A stretch of DNA of 64,000 nucleotides from DAORHV01 sp964458645 (GCA_964458645.1 CAYWJU010000004.1:62001-126000), one strand, 5' to 3'. Shown: positions 40,747-50,049, counted from the stretch's first letter. Notes: generated from the sequence alone by a model not told the origin. Program-made: numbers and translations.

Positions 40747-43664
40747 TAGGGAAGAATGATATAGGCGATGCCGTTGCCGGGGTCATTTACGGCGATGTTC
40801 AGGCCGAGCGAAGAATCGTTGGCGAATTCCAAGAACGCATTCACTTTCTTGTGCAGCGAACCGTTCGGATCCTTTTCGATCGTCTGCGTGTTCGTATCGA
40901 AGATCATGCTATTGAATCCCAGTGCCTGTAGGCGCTTCAGCGTCAATGCATGGTTGCGCTCTTGGTTAACGCAGTTGAAGAACTGGAGTTGGTGGTCGGC
41001 CAGAGGCAAAATTTCGCGGTTCTTCGGAATGAAGTACGAGATGAACGTGCCGATACGATACGTATACGGCCTGTTTGAAATGCTGTCGTGACGTACAAGA
41101 ACGCTGTCGCGAATATCGTCGTAATCTGGAATGGTCACCTCACGCAACGCCTCGGCCGTCACTTTGCCGAGCGGATACTCGAACAGGTTTTTCTGCGTAT
41201 CGAACTGCCAGAAGCGGTTCACCAAACACACCAGAATACTCATGACGATGAGTGTGCTGAACGTACCGCGATTCCAAGAATCCGGCGCATACGCCGCAAA
41301 CGCCTCCAGGAAGACCGCAAAACCGAGGAACATACCGATGCCGTACCAAGAAATACCGTTGGCAACCAGCGTCCATTGCACGAAGAACACCATGGTTCCA
41401 GCAAACAAGAAACGCAGCCACCGTGCCTGTGGCAGCCAGAAGTATGGTAACAACAAGAGCAGGGGGACAAGCAACAGGAGCGGAATAAGCGTGACGTAGT
41501 ATCCGTACGAGTCGGCGTTCATGACTTGGCGCCAGGCCAGCGTAACGTAGTGGCCGATGCCGGAATCAAAGCCCCAATAGCGATCGAGTTCTTCCGTGCG
41601 AGCCGATGTCGTGCAGGCGGCGTGCTTGGGGTCCAGCTTCAGCTCGGGCGGCAGAAAGCGCACCGGTGTTGCGGGATTCAGTTCCGGCAGTTCTTCGCGC
41701 TGTAAGTACGATATGAAAGGTGCGGTGATGTCCTGCGCTTTCAGTAAATTACCGACGTTGAATGGGGTTCCTACGGAAGTGGAGAAGTTGTATGCCATCC
41801 ATGGGGCGCATGCCACTGCGATTCCGACGATGAAAATGCCACATGCTTGCGCTGTGGGTAGCAGCGCCTTTCGATTGCGATAAGCAGCCAATCCCAAGCA
41901 TGTCAGTCCTGCAAGAATGAGTACGCCGAAGATGAACAGCGGCGTCAGTAGGCTGGGGTCAATTGCCGCACGACTGACAATGGAGGAGATGCTGAGCGGG
42001 CCCATTTTAAAGAGCACCGCAAAGCTGAGGAGTGATGCACCAAAAAACCCAAACCAGCCCATCATGGCGCCAATGAGCACCGAGACAAGCAAGATGATGG
42101 TGAGAATCGCCGTCGGCTTCATGGCAAAGCTGAGTGCGGCCAGAAGACCGGCTACGAACAACAGTCGACGATCTCGGGGTTTGGAGTGCTCGGTTTCATC
42201 GTCTAGGCCGGGCGTTCCGAACTGGTACGCGAACATGGCCAGCATGGCGAGCACGCCGGTGAAGAACACCGCATTATCGATCTTCATGTCCGCAAACGAG
42301 AAGTGCCCCGTCATCGGCAGCATGTAGTACAACGCTGCAGCAACCACGCCGCGGCGGTGGCCCATGAGCATGCGGGCAAAGCTGTACACGGCTAGCAGTG
42401 CGAAAGCACCGGCCAGCCAGTTGATCTGCATGGCGAAGGTGGAACCCACGATGCTTTCCAGACCGAACAGCAGGTAACCGATGGCCGACATGAACTCCCA
42501 CTGGAACTGGGACATGGACGGAATGATGGCTCCGTAGCTGGCCAGCAAGCGCGGACGATTCAGGTAGCTGCCCAGGTCATCCCAACCGATCGGAAATGGA
42601 CGCACGACGTTCAGGAAATTCAGCGCCAAGTACGTAACGAGCAACCATGTCAGCGGCACGAACCAATCTTTGAATTCCAGCTCCACGTCGGCAGCTGGCT
42701 GCCAAGAAGCGCGCAGCCAATACCGCGTCTGCGGGAAGAAGACGAACGGCGTCAGGAAGAACAGCAATTGCGTGACCGTCCAGCCATTCACCACCACGAA
42801 ATTCAGGCCGCCGGCAACGGCGACTGCCCAGAGCACGGCGATCCATGCCAGCGTACCGATGCCGATGCTGAGCATGAGTTCAATCAAGCGCGGCTGCGTG
42901 CGCATGCGCAGAGCGCAGACCAGCAAACAGCGTCCTACGACCAACAAGTTGAGCACAAGAACCAGGAGCAGCAAGAACTGTGCCCCGACACGCGTGAACA
43001 TGCTTTGCTGCATGCAGAAGAAACGCAGGTCGTAGATGCGCGTCCCGTTTTGCAGCTGGCCCAGTTCGGAGAGACAGCCGCGAGCCAACAAGGACTCGTA
43101 ATTTTTCCGAAGTTCGATCAATGCCTGCGGACTGGCGCCGCCGTAAATAGCGGCCGTCGGCTCGTAGAAACGCGTGAACGGCGCCAAGATGGCGTTGCCG
43201 GCCTTATCCATGACTTTGGCATTGTCCGGTGTGTTGACGTTGTAGAGCGTTCCAAGCGACAACGTGGTGCCAATGAGCCAGGTCGATGCGGCGAACAGTA
43301 CGATCAGAATCGCCGGACGAAGTTTGAAGCGCAGGGAAAAACGTCCGGTTGTGAACCCGCCGTAGACGATGAGCCCGATGTACAGCAAAAGCGAAATGAC
43401 GACGTACGCCATGAACGGGCTGCCGGTCTTCAGCATTCCTCCGATGAACGGAAAGAAGTACGTTGATCCGCGGCACAGCAACGTGCCGGGGGTCATTTGA
43501 CTGCCGCAAGCACCATCCAAAAATTGAATTTGCTGCGGAGTGGAATACACCAATTGGTGAATGGGTACACCAATGTACGCGAGCAGCGTGTATCCGCCCC
43601 AGAACACCGCGAGGGTGAAAAGCGAAACGCTCAAAATAAGAATGGTGCGCTGAGAGAGATGCAT
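40746..43664 (-). CDS. Large polytopic membrane protein, probable GT-C glycosyltransferase
   Basis: 972 residues starting MHLSQRTILILSVSLFTLA; many transmembrane segments spread over most of the length and a hydrophilic C-terminal domain. A GWDDLGSYLNRPRLLASYG loop resembles the acidic first loop of GT-C enzymes, which take sugars from polyprenyl-phosphate donors on the outer face. The operon partner GT2 could make that donor. I chose 43664 over the ATG at 43724 because TATCGT ends 10 nt before it and the longer form would run into the sufS promoter. Exact family not recognised. Confidence 0.68.
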   Translation of the reverse strand: MHLSQRTILILSVSLFTLAVFWGGYTLLAYIGVPIHQLVYSTPQQIQFLDGACGSQMTPGTLLCRGSTYFFPFIGGMLKTGSPFMAYVVISLLLYIGLIVYGGFTTGRFSLRFKLRPAILIVLFAASTWLIGTTLSLGTLYNVNTPDNAKVMDKAGNAILAPFTRFYEPTAAIYGGASPQALIELRKNYESLLARGCLSELGQLQNGTRIYDLRFFCMQQSMFTRVGAQFLLLLVLVLNLLVVGRCLLVCALRMRTQPRLIELMLSIGIGTLAWIAVLWAVAVAGGLNFVVVNGWTVTQLLFFLTPFVFFPQTRYWLRASWQPAADVELEFKDWFVPLTWLLVTYLALNFLNVVRPFPIGWDDLGSYLNRPRLLASYGAIIPSMSQFQWEFMSAIGYLLFGLESIVGSTFAMQINWLAGAFALLAVYSFARMLMGHRRGVVAAALYYMLPMTGHFSFADMKIDNAVFFTGVLAMLAMFAYQFGTPGLDDETEHSKPRDRRLLFVAGLLAALSFAMKPTAILTIILLVSVLIGAMMGWFGFFGASLLSFAVLFKMGPLSISSIVSRAAIDPSLLTPLFIFGVLILAGLTCLGLAAYRNRKALLPTAQACGIFIVGIAVACAPWMAYNFSTSVGTPFNVGNLLKAQDITAPFISYLQREELPELNPATPVRFLPPELKLDPKHAACTTSARTEELDRYWGFDSGIGHYVTLAWRQVMNADSYGYYVTLIPLLLLVPLLLLLPYFWLPQARWLRFLFAGTMVFFVQWTLVANGISWYGIGMFLGFAVFLEAFAAYAPDSWNRGTFSTLIVMSILVCLVNRFWQFDTQKNLFEYPLGKVTAEALREVTIPDYDDIRDSVLVRHDSISNRPYTYRIGTFISYFIPKNREILPLADHQLQFFNCVNQERNHALTLKRLQALGFNSMIFDTNTQTIEKDPNGSLHKKVNAFLEFANDSSLGLNIAVNDPGNGIAYIILP

Positions 43665-43738
43665 AAGTGCGCGTACGATACCGCAAAACCCCCTTTCGGG
43701 CGAAGGCAAACGGTCTGAATTCACCTGAAAGGCGAAGG

Positions 43739-43747
43739 TGCTAGAAT
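43739..43747 (+). promoter_or_regulatory. Extended -10 promoter of sufS
   Basis: TGC-TAGAAT (TAGAAT 43742-43747) ends 9 nt before the ATG; a weak -35 TTCACC lies 16 nt upstream (43720-43725). Confidence 0.6.
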
Positions 43748-43756
43748 CGGTGCTCC

Positions 43757-44989
43757 ATGTCGTACGACGCCGTTGCCATCCGTAAGCAGTTCCCCATCTT
43801 CGATTCCCCGATCGAGGGACATCGCCTGGTGTATTTGGATACCGCAGCCACCAGCCAAAAACCGAAAGCGGTACTGGATGCGATGCAGTATTTTTACACG
43901 CACGACAACGCCAACATCAATCGCGGCGTGCACCCGTTGGCTGAGCGAGCGACCACAGTGTTCGAAACGGCCCGCAAGCGCGTGGCGCAGTTCATCAACG
44001 CAAAACACCCACATGAAGTCATCTTCACGCGCAACGCGACCGAAGCAATCAACTTGGTCGCGCGCTCGTGGGGAGCCACGCATGTGCGCAAAGGACAAGG
44101 AATCGCCGTATCGATACTGGAGCACCACAGCAACATCGTTCCATGGCTGCAATTGAAGGACGAAAAAGAAGCCGTGCTGCAATGGATCGACATGGACACC
44201 AACCACGAACTGCGGTTGGATCAATTGCAAACCGCACTGATCAAACACGGCGTGAAACTCGTTGCCATCACTGGACTCAGCAACGTGCTGGGCACACTCG
44301 CGCCGCTCGGTGAAATCATCGATATGGCGCATATGCATGGAGCGAAGGTCTTGGTGGATGCGGCGCAGTTGATTGCACACAAGGCAGTGGATGTACAAAC
44401 TCTGGATGCTGATTTTTTGGCATTCTCCGGCCATAAAATCTATGGGCCGACCGGAATCGGCGTGCTGTACGGCAAGATGAATCTTCTGAAGGAAATGCCG
44501 CCGTTTTTGGGTGGCGGCGATATGATTCAGATCGTTGAGCAACAACGCTTTACGACCGCCGAGCTACCACGGAAATTCGAAGCTGGAACGCCGCCCATCG
44601 CGGAGGCGATCGGACTGCAGACGGCCATGGATTGGTTGGACCACGTCGGGCGCGAGGGCATTGAACGGCACGAGCGAAAACTGATCGAACACGCCATGAA
44701 CGGACTGCGAACAATACAAGGCGTGAACATCCTCGGCTCCGGCGACTCGGATGCCACTCACGGGTGCATCAGCTTCACCATCGACCGCGTGCACCCGCAT
44801 GACCTCACCGAGATTTTGGGACGCAAAGGCATTTGCCTGCGCGCCGGCCACCACTGCACGCAGCCGCTTCACAAGCGACTTGGTATTGTGGCGTCCACGC
44901 GCTTGTCCGTTGGCGCGTACAACACGATGGAGGACATCGACTCGTGCATTACGGCAATCGAACAAGCCAAGCTGACCATGAAGGCGTAA
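43757..44989 (+). CDS. sufS: Cysteine desulfurase SufS
   Basis: 410 residues, class V aminotransferase fold. VYLDTAATSQKPKAVLDAM and HSNIVPWLQL are group II desulfurase blocks; SGHKIYGPTGIGVLYG holds the PLP Lys227; RAGHHCTQPLHKRLG has the persulfide Cys. It takes sulfur from cysteine for Fe-S clusters, passing it to SufU, whose gene follows after 10 bp. SufB/C/D are not in the window. Confidence 0.95.
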   Translation: MSYDAVAIRKQFPIFDSPIEGHRLVYLDTAATSQKPKAVLDAMQYFYTHDNANINRGVHPLAERATTVFETARKRVAQFINAKHPHEVIFTRNATEAINLVARSWGATHVRKGQGIAVSILEHHSNIVPWLQLKDEKEAVLQWIDMDTNHELRLDQLQTALIKHGVKLVAITGLSNVLGTLAPLGEIIDMAHMHGAKVLVDAAQLIAHKAVDVQTLDADFLAFSGHKIYGPTGIGVLYGKMNLLKEMPPFLGGGDMIQIVEQQRFTTAELPRKFEAGTPPIAEAIGLQTAMDWLDHVGREGIERHERKLIEHAMNGLRTIQGVNILGSGDSDATHGCISFTIDRVHPHDLTEILGRKGICLRAGHHCTQPLHKRLGIVASTRLSVGAYNTMEDIDSCITAIEQAKLTMKA

Positions 44990-44999
44990 CCTGTGCACA

Positions 45000-45413
45000 A
45001 TGGACCTGTACGCCGAAAACATCTTGGACCACTACCGCCACCCGCGTGGGCAAGAACCTTTGGCGAACCCGTCGGTCGAGCGTCATGAGGAAAATTTGAG
45101 CTGCGGCGACGAGCTCACCGTTCGACTGGTGCTGAAGGACGATGTGATTTCCGGCGTGAGCTGGGAAGGCACCGGCTGCGCCATCAGCCAGGCGGCGATG
45201 TCGCTCCTGAGCGAAGAATTGCCGGGCATGACGACCGAGGATCTGACGAATATGAAGACCGAGCGCATCTACGAAATGCTCGGCGTTCCAGTCGGTCCGC
45301 GCCGCTTCAAATGCGCGCTGCTGTGCCTACACACCCTGAAGAACGCGCTTCGCGTGCACGCCAAAAAAGAACCGCAGGGCTGGCTGGAAACGGTGGCGCT
45401 CGACAATGACTAG
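45000..45413 (+). CDS. sufU: SufU/IscU-like Fe-S assembly protein
   Basis: 137 residues. ILDHYRHPRGQEPLANP is the family start; the three conserved cysteines appear in NLSCGDELTV, GTGCAISQAAMSL and RRFKCALLCLH. The GDEL Asp and the longer middle segment match SufU, the zinc-dependent sulfur acceptor of SufS, rather than IscU. Same operon as sufS; no Shine-Dalgarno sequence. Confidence 0.92.
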   Translation: MDLYAENILDHYRHPRGQEPLANPSVERHEENLSCGDELTVRLVLKDDVISGVSWEGTGCAISQAAMSLLSEELPGMTTEDLTNMKTERIYEMLGVPVGPRRFKCALLCLHTLKNALRVHAKKEPQGWLETVALDND

Positions 45414-45466
45414 TCGGCTTAGTACACTCTGCAAGCTCTTTCTGTACGTACATCGAAAAGAGACCA

Positions 45467-45569
45467 GTCGGTTTCTCGTAGCCTTCTCTTCTTCAAAATC
45501 GCGAAGGCAAGCTCTGCTTGCCTGGAGCGAAACCATGAAGGGAAGGAGAGCCCACGAGAGAAAACCGAC
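45467..45569. repeat. Long imperfect hairpin before tRNA-Thr
   Basis: GTCGGTTTCTCGTA (45467-45480) pairs with the complement in CACGAGAGAAAACCGAC (45553-45569); the purine-rich GAAGGGAAGGAGAG pairs loosely with CCTTCTCTTC; the tip is AGGCAAGC-TCT-GCTTGCCT (45504-45522). The remaining sequence between sufU and the tRNA has no gene. It may be a transcript end for sufSU, a small RNA or an old inverted repeat. Confidence 0.45.
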
Positions 45570-45591
45570 AAGGTTTCCTTTCGTGCCTTAA

Positions 45592-45666
45592 GCCGCCCTA
45601 GCTCAGTGGTAGAGCACGTCCATGGTAAGGACGGGGTCACGGGTTCAATCCCCGTGGGCGGCTCCA
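45592..45666 (+). tRNA. tRNA-Thr (GGT anticodon)
   Basis: Acceptor GCCGCCC (45592-45598) pairs with GGGCGGC (45656-45662); discriminator T and encoded CCA (45664-45666). D-arm AGCTCAGTGGTAGAGC, anticodon stem CGTCC/GGACG with loop ATGGTAA (anticodon GGT), T-arm CGGGTTCAATCCCCG. Confidence 0.93.
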
Positions 45667-45677
45667 GTCTTATTCTC

Positions 45678-45695
45678 AGCCGCCCTAGCTCAGTG
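45678..45695 (+). repeat. 18-bp copy of the tRNA-Thr 5' end
   Basis: AGCCGCCCTAGCTCAGTG repeats 45591-45608 exactly, 11 bp after the end of the tRNA, but without the rest of a tRNA. It is either the remnant of a second tRNA gene or a short direct repeat left by recombination. Confidence 0.75.
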
Positions 45696-45726
45696 CGCCG
45701 GGTTCGTTTTGCAGAGGCATGCAAAC

Positions 45727-45755
45727 TTGACATCCGTGTTTGCTGAATGTAAAAC
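45727..45755 (+). promoter_or_regulatory. Promoter of the transcarbamylase gene
   Basis: Perfect -35 TTGACA (45727-45732), spacer 17, -10 TAAAAC (45750-45755), 9 nt to the ATG at 45765. Confidence 0.65.
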
Positions 45756-45764
45756 GTCCGACCT

Positions 45765-46730
45765 ATGAAACCCTTCCACCTCAACAAGACCTCGGATCTT
45801 AGCCTCGGACAACTCGAAGAAGTGCTCGGCGAAAGCCTGGCGGTCTCGAAGCGTGTCGAAGCTGACTTGCCCGAACCCACGCTGCCAATGCTGCATCAGG
45901 CCGGCGTGTGGCTGACGACGAAGGATTCGATGCGTACGAAGGCATCCATCAATCAGGCTCTCACTCGTCTCGGCGGGACCATGCTGGAAGTCGGTGGTGG
46001 CAGCCTGGTGAGCACGGAAACCAAAGGCACCCGTGAACCGCTCGCAGACATCATGCGCTGCCTGGATGCAATGGGCTACCGCGTGATGTTCGCTCGCCTG
46101 CACACGCAGGCACAGACTAACGAACTCATCGGAGCTTCCCGCAAGATGTCCGTCATCAATGCCCTGAACGACACCGACCACCCGCTGCAATCGCTGGCCG
46201 ATGCAGCTGCACTGATCGAGAAAGACGGTTGGGGCAAAGGCAAGAAAGTGGTCTTCGCCGGACCCGGCGACAACAACGTCACCATCTCGTTGGCCGAAGT
46301 GGCCGCTCAGCTCGGCTGGGACTTCGTTCATACCGGGCCTCAGGACCACCAGATTCCCGGTGACCGTTTCCTGCAGCTGCAGGAAATCGCCCGTAAAGGC
46401 GGCGGCTCGGTGCGATACGTGGAAGACTGGAGCGAGGCGGTTCCAGGTGCGACCATGTTGTACACCGACGTCCACGCATCCATGGGCCAGAAGGATCAGG
46501 CCGCTCAACTGAAGGCGATGCTCGAACCCTGGAGGGTGACCGAGCAGATGATGGAGCGCGCCGGTCCGCAGGCCTATTTCGGCCACTGCCTCCCTGCCGA
46601 GCGCGGCGTGGACACGGACAACGCCGTGATCGAGGGTCCCCGATCCATCGTATTCCCCATCGCAGGATTCCGCGCCCACACCACCACTGCACTGCTGCGC
46701 CTGCTGAAGGAAGGAAAGCTGAAAGCCTAA
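45765..46730 (+). CDS. Ornithine carbamoyltransferase-like transcarbamylase
   Basis: 321 residues. Carbamoyl-phosphate loop SMRTKAS (55-61; usual SxRTR, here Lys for the last Arg), DHPLQSLAD with the HPxQ motif (139-142), TDVHASMGQKDQ (ornithine-side SMG loop) and GHCLPAERG (HCLP motif) all place it with OTCases. It would make citrulline from ornithine, or degrade citrulline to ATP via carbamoyl phosphate. No other arginine or deiminase gene is in the window, so the direction is open; N-acetyl- or succinylornithine variants are possible. Confidence 0.85.
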   Translation: MKPFHLNKTSDLSLGQLEEVLGESLAVSKRVEADLPEPTLPMLHQAGVWLTTKDSMRTKASINQALTRLGGTMLEVGGGSLVSTETKGTREPLADIMRCLDAMGYRVMFARLHTQAQTNELIGASRKMSVINALNDTDHPLQSLADAAALIEKDGWGKGKKVVFAGPGDNNVTISLAEVAAQLGWDFVHTGPQDHQIPGDRFLQLQEIARKGGGSVRYVEDWSEAVPGATMLYTDVHASMGQKDQAAQLKAMLEPWRVTEQMMERAGPQAYFGHCLPAERGVDTDNAVIEGPRSIVFPIAGFRAHTTTALLRLLKEGKLKA

Positions 46731-46805
46731 AGAAGGGCTGATCAAGCCAAGAACAGGCAAAATGCACCTGCAATACATTTGCGTGCATGACAAGTATATT
46801 TAACG

Positions 46806-46828
46806 TATACTGCCCGACCCTTCGGGCA
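46806..46828 (+). promoter_or_regulatory. -10 box and start-codon hairpin before the PBP1A gene
   Basis: TATACT at 46806-46811 is followed by TGCCCGA-CCCT-TCGGGCA (46811-46828), a 7-bp stem whose last base is the A of the ATG. If transcription starts near 46818 only the 3' arm is in the mRNA; an upstream start would fold the start codon into the hairpin. Confidence 0.45.
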
Positions 46829-48906
46829 TGCAGACCCTGCGCACCATTCTCGGCTGGATCTGGCGCACGTTCGTGCAGGCCTTCTTTGCGATACTTGCAC
46901 TAGTCACCATCATAGGAATTTGGGGCTACACCAGCACGATGGCGATTTTGCAGCACACGCCGGAACTAGACTTCACTCGCCTGAAACTAAAACAGAGTGT
47001 TCGCATCTTGGACCGACGCGACGGTGATTTATACCGCTTCTACGACGAAGAAGACCGCTTTTATTTACCCGGCGACAAGATCCCCCAACTTGTGAAAAAC
47101 GCATTCGTCGCGATTGAAGACGAGCGCTTCTTCACCCGCAAGACGTGCATCGATTTCCGGGCCATCGCCCGCGCCGTGCAGGTGAATCTGTTCGAGGATC
47201 GCACCGAGGGTGCATCGACCATCACACAGCAGCTGGTACGCAACCTGTACCTCACGCGCGAGAAAACAGTGGAACGAAAGCTGAAGGAAATCGACCTGGC
47301 CTGCCAACTGGAGCAGGCGCTGAGCAAAGAAGAAATTCTGACGATCTACCTAAATCAGCTGCCATTCGGCAACAACGCGTTCGGCATTGAGCAGGCTGCG
47401 CAAACGTATTTCGGCAAATCCGCCACCGACATCTCGCTGGCGCAGGCCAGTGTGTTGGCGGCAATTCCGCAGCGTAACTCATATTTCAACCCGTACGGCA
47501 CCCACGACCGCACGGCGCTGGATCACGACATCGTGAGGCAGTTGCGCAAGGGCACGCTACGTCCGCAGGATATAACCGCTGATGACGTACGCGTGGGGTT
47601 ACTCAGTCGCATTCAGCAAACACCGAATGGCAAAATCCGCATTCCAGGTCGCGCCGAAACCGTGCTCGATTCCATGTTGCGCAATCATCTCATCGACCAA
47701 GTCGCCTACGCCGAGGCCGTGAAGGAGCTGCCAAAGATTTCGTTCAAGGCCATAAAGCACCCCATCTCGGCGCCGCACTTTACCTTACGCGTGCGGCAAG
47801 AAATCGATTCGCTGCTCACCACCGGACTCGACCAACCCGATCTTTGGCTTACCGAAGGAATGGAAGTGCACACCACGCTGGACCCCGTGTTGCAATGGAT
47901 CGCCGAAGACGTGACCGACCAGGCGCTCCCCCGCTTGAACGGTGTAGGCATTCAGAATATCGCGCTGGTCGCCATCGACCGGAAAACGCGCCAGGTACTG
48001 GCCTACGTCGGCAATGCCGATTACTTCGGCGACGGCGGCACCGGCCAGATCGACATGGCGGCAACGCCGCGCCAGCCCGGATCCAGTTTTAAACCCATCG
48101 TGTACTCCGCGTTGTTCGAGGACGGTTACGGCCCAGATAGCTTCATCGAAGACGCGCCGCTGCGCATCGGCAACAACACGCCCAAAAACTACGACGGCGG
48201 GTACCGCGGCTGGATGAGCGTGCGCAAAGCACTGGGCGGCTCGCGCAACATTCCGGCAATCAATGCGTTCCTGACCGTTGGCGGCGAAGAGCGCATTCTG
48301 GATTTGGCCGCGCGTATGGGAGTCACGAGTCCGCTCAGTTACAAGCTGCAACAACAACTGAAAGGCCGCGCGGACTTCATCTACGGTTGGCCGCTGGCCA
48401 TTGGTGCCGCGGAAGTGCCGCTGATCGAGATGGTGCAGGCCTATGCCTCCATCGCCGAGCACGGTACCTACCGCCCGCTGCAGACCATCTGCAAGCTCAC
48501 GACCAGGAACGGCAACTACGAACGCACGGTTCCTTCTGGCCCCGTCGTCCAAGCGGTACTGCCAAATGCCGCCGACGGCGTGGATGAAATCCTGCGCGAC
48601 GACGACAGCAAGCCCGATGGCTACTGGCGACAAATTCTGAATATTCCGGGCATGGACGTGGGCGCCAAGACCGGCACCAGCAACCTGTGCTTCGCGCGCG
48701 ACCAGGGCGGCCGCTGCCGCGAGTACGCCGTCAGTAATATTTGGACCATTGGGTACAACGAAGAAATGGTGGTGGGTGTGTGGGCCGGAAACGCCGACGG
48801 TGCGCCGCTGGGCGAATTGGTCGACGGCCTTACCGAAGCCGCACCGATCTGGCGCGAGTTCTTGATCCGCGCGAGTCAGTTCTACACTTCGCAGGATCAC
48901 TGCTAG
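46828..48906 (+). CDS. Bifunctional penicillin-binding protein 1A-type (glycosyltransferase GT51 and transpeptidase)
   Basis: 692 residues. One membrane anchor at about 15-38. GT51 domain: FVAIEDERFFTRK (catalytic Glu), TEGASTITQQLVRN, ILTIYLNQLPFGNNAFGIE. Transpeptidase domain: RQPGSSFKPIVY (SxxK serine), the SRN triad in GGSRNIPAIN (SxN), and GAKTGTSN (KTGT). It polymerises lipid II and cross-links peptidoglycan on the outer membrane face. Shorter than E. coli PBP1a, like Gram-positive and CPR forms. Confidence 0.94.
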   Translation: MQTLRTILGWIWRTFVQAFFAILALVTIIGIWGYTSTMAILQHTPELDFTRLKLKQSVRILDRRDGDLYRFYDEEDRFYLPGDKIPQLVKNAFVAIEDERFFTRKTCIDFRAIARAVQVNLFEDRTEGASTITQQLVRNLYLTREKTVERKLKEIDLACQLEQALSKEEILTIYLNQLPFGNNAFGIEQAAQTYFGKSATDISLAQASVLAAIPQRNSYFNPYGTHDRTALDHDIVRQLRKGTLRPQDITADDVRVGLLSRIQQTPNGKIRIPGRAETVLDSMLRNHLIDQVAYAEAVKELPKISFKAIKHPISAPHFTLRVRQEIDSLLTTGLDQPDLWLTEGMEVHTTLDPVLQWIAEDVTDQALPRLNGVGIQNIALVAIDRKTRQVLAYVGNADYFGDGGTGQIDMAATPRQPGSSFKPIVYSALFEDGYGPDSFIEDAPLRIGNNTPKNYDGGYRGWMSVRKALGGSRNIPAINAFLTVGGEERILDLAARMGVTSPLSYKLQQQLKGRADFIYGWPLAIGAAEVPLIEMVQAYASIAEHGTYRPLQTICKLTTRNGNYERTVPSGPVVQAVLPNAADGVDEILRDDDSKPDGYWRQILNIPGMDVGAKTGTSNLCFARDQGGRCREYAVSNIWTIGYNEEMVVGVWAGNADGAPLGELVDGLTEAAPIWREFLIRASQFYTSQDHC

Positions 48907-48933
48907 GTCGGTATCTGCACATATCTCTAGGCA

Positions 48934-49272
48934 TCAGCACAGTTTGGCTCCCAACGGCACATCCTTCTCGATACTGATCAACACCACGTCGCCGTTGGCA
49001 TCGTGCACGCCGACCGTCAGGCATTCGGACATGAACGGACCCACCTGCTTGGGCGGAAAGTTCACCACCGCCATGACCATGCGGCCTATGAGCTGCTCTT
49101 TCGTGTAGTGCTTGGTGATCTGCGCCGACGACTTCTTGATGCCGATCTCGGGGCCGAAGTCGATGTTGAGTTTGTACGCGGGTTTGCGGGCTTCCGGGAA
49201 ATCGAGCACTTCGATGACTTTGCCGGCGCGCAGCTCGACTTTGGTGAAATCTTGAAACGTGATCATGTCCAT
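48934..49272 (-). CDS. CsaA-like tRNA-binding (OB-fold) protein
   Basis: 112 residues. MITFQDFTKVELRAGKVIEVLDFPEARKPAYKL and the ending DVPLGAKL match the stand-alone tRNA-binding domain of CsaA and of the MetRS C-terminus (VGRVxxxExHPxAxKLY pattern). CsaA is an export-related chaperone in Bacillus; the CPR role is unknown. The start could also be the second ATG at 49266, which begins the typical MITF. Confidence 0.88.
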   Translation of the reverse strand: MDMITFQDFTKVELRAGKVIEVLDFPEARKPAYKLNIDFGPEIGIKKSSAQITKHYTKEQLIGRMVMAVVNFPPKQVGPFMSECLTVGVHDANGDVVLISIEKDVPLGAKLC

Positions 49273-49328
49273 AGTGCATGTGGAAACAGCAGCCTCAGCC
49301 TAGCGAGTACTTGAAGCAAAGGACAGAA

Positions 49329-50006
49329 CTACCCCCCGATCAACGACATTACGTGCAGCACCGGATTCGCAATGCCGTAAATCCAGCCCATGAGAATCGG
49401 CACATTGAACATGCGCTCCAGAATGAGCAACCCAAGCAAGAGGTACGTGCCGTACTGCAAGTACTGGTCGTACATGTCCTCGTACTTCAACGGCACGAAT
49501 GCGGCGAGGATTTTCGAGCCGTCCAACGGCGCGATGGGTAGTAAGTTGAACGCCATGAGGCCGAGGTTGATCCAAATCGACGTGGAGAGCGTTTGAACGA
49601 TGAATCGGAGTGAGGGGCTCGCTGCCTGCACCGCATTCAAGACATCGGCAGTACCGTCGAATACCGCATTCTTCGGCATGAGAAGCAACAGCAAGAAAAA
49701 GGCTGCGAACGCCAGCAGCAAGTTCGATACGGGGCCTGCGATCGCCACCAGCGCTGTATCGCGGCGGTAGTGCTTGAAGTAGCGTGGATTCACCGGCACC
49801 GGCTTACCCCAACCAAAACTGATGATGAAGAACATAAGCGTTCCGAGTGGGTCCAAGTGCGCCACTGGATTGAGTGTTAAGCGACCTTCGTATTTGGCAG
49901 TCGGATCCCCAAGCCAATAGGCAACTTGCCCGTGCGCATACTCGTGCACGGTCAGCGCGATGAGCACGGCGATGATGAATGGAGGATCGGGAATGGAGAA
50001 CGGCAC
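49329..50006 (-). CDS. Site-2-protease-type membrane metalloprotease (M50)
   Basis: 225 residues. TVHEYAHGQVAYWLGD has the zinc-site HExxH in the first membrane segment; LTLNPVAHLDPLGTLMF and FNLLPIAPLDGSKIL (third ligand Asp) are the other rhomboid-unrelated M50 blocks. At least five hydrophobic segments. It resembles the short bacterial S2P homologues without PDZ domain. Two in-frame GTG codons exist; I take 50006 because TAGGCT on the minus strand ends 6 nt before it, while GTG at 50012 would touch the -10 box. Confidence 0.9.
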   Translation of the reverse strand: MPFSIPDPPFIIAVLIALTVHEYAHGQVAYWLGDPTAKYEGRLTLNPVAHLDPLGTLMFFIISFGWGKPVPVNPRYFKHYRRDTALVAIAGPVSNLLLAFAAFFLLLLLMPKNAVFDGTADVLNAVQAASPSLRFIVQTLSTSIWINLGLMAFNLLPIAPLDGSKILAAFVPLKYEDMYDQYLQYGTYLLLGLLILERMFNVPILMGWIYGIANPVLHVMSLIGG

Positions 50007-50049
50007 GGCCACAGCCTACCTCGAAAAAGTCTGCCAATGAAACAAAGGG

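Noticed and set aside
45592..45695. Phage or island attachment site at tRNA-Thr
   Set aside because: The repeated piece is the 5' end of the tRNA and no integrase or foreign gene is nearby.
45419..45880. 153-codon minus-strand frame over tRNA-Thr
   Set aside because: It runs through the tRNA gene and the transcarbamylase start and has no family features.
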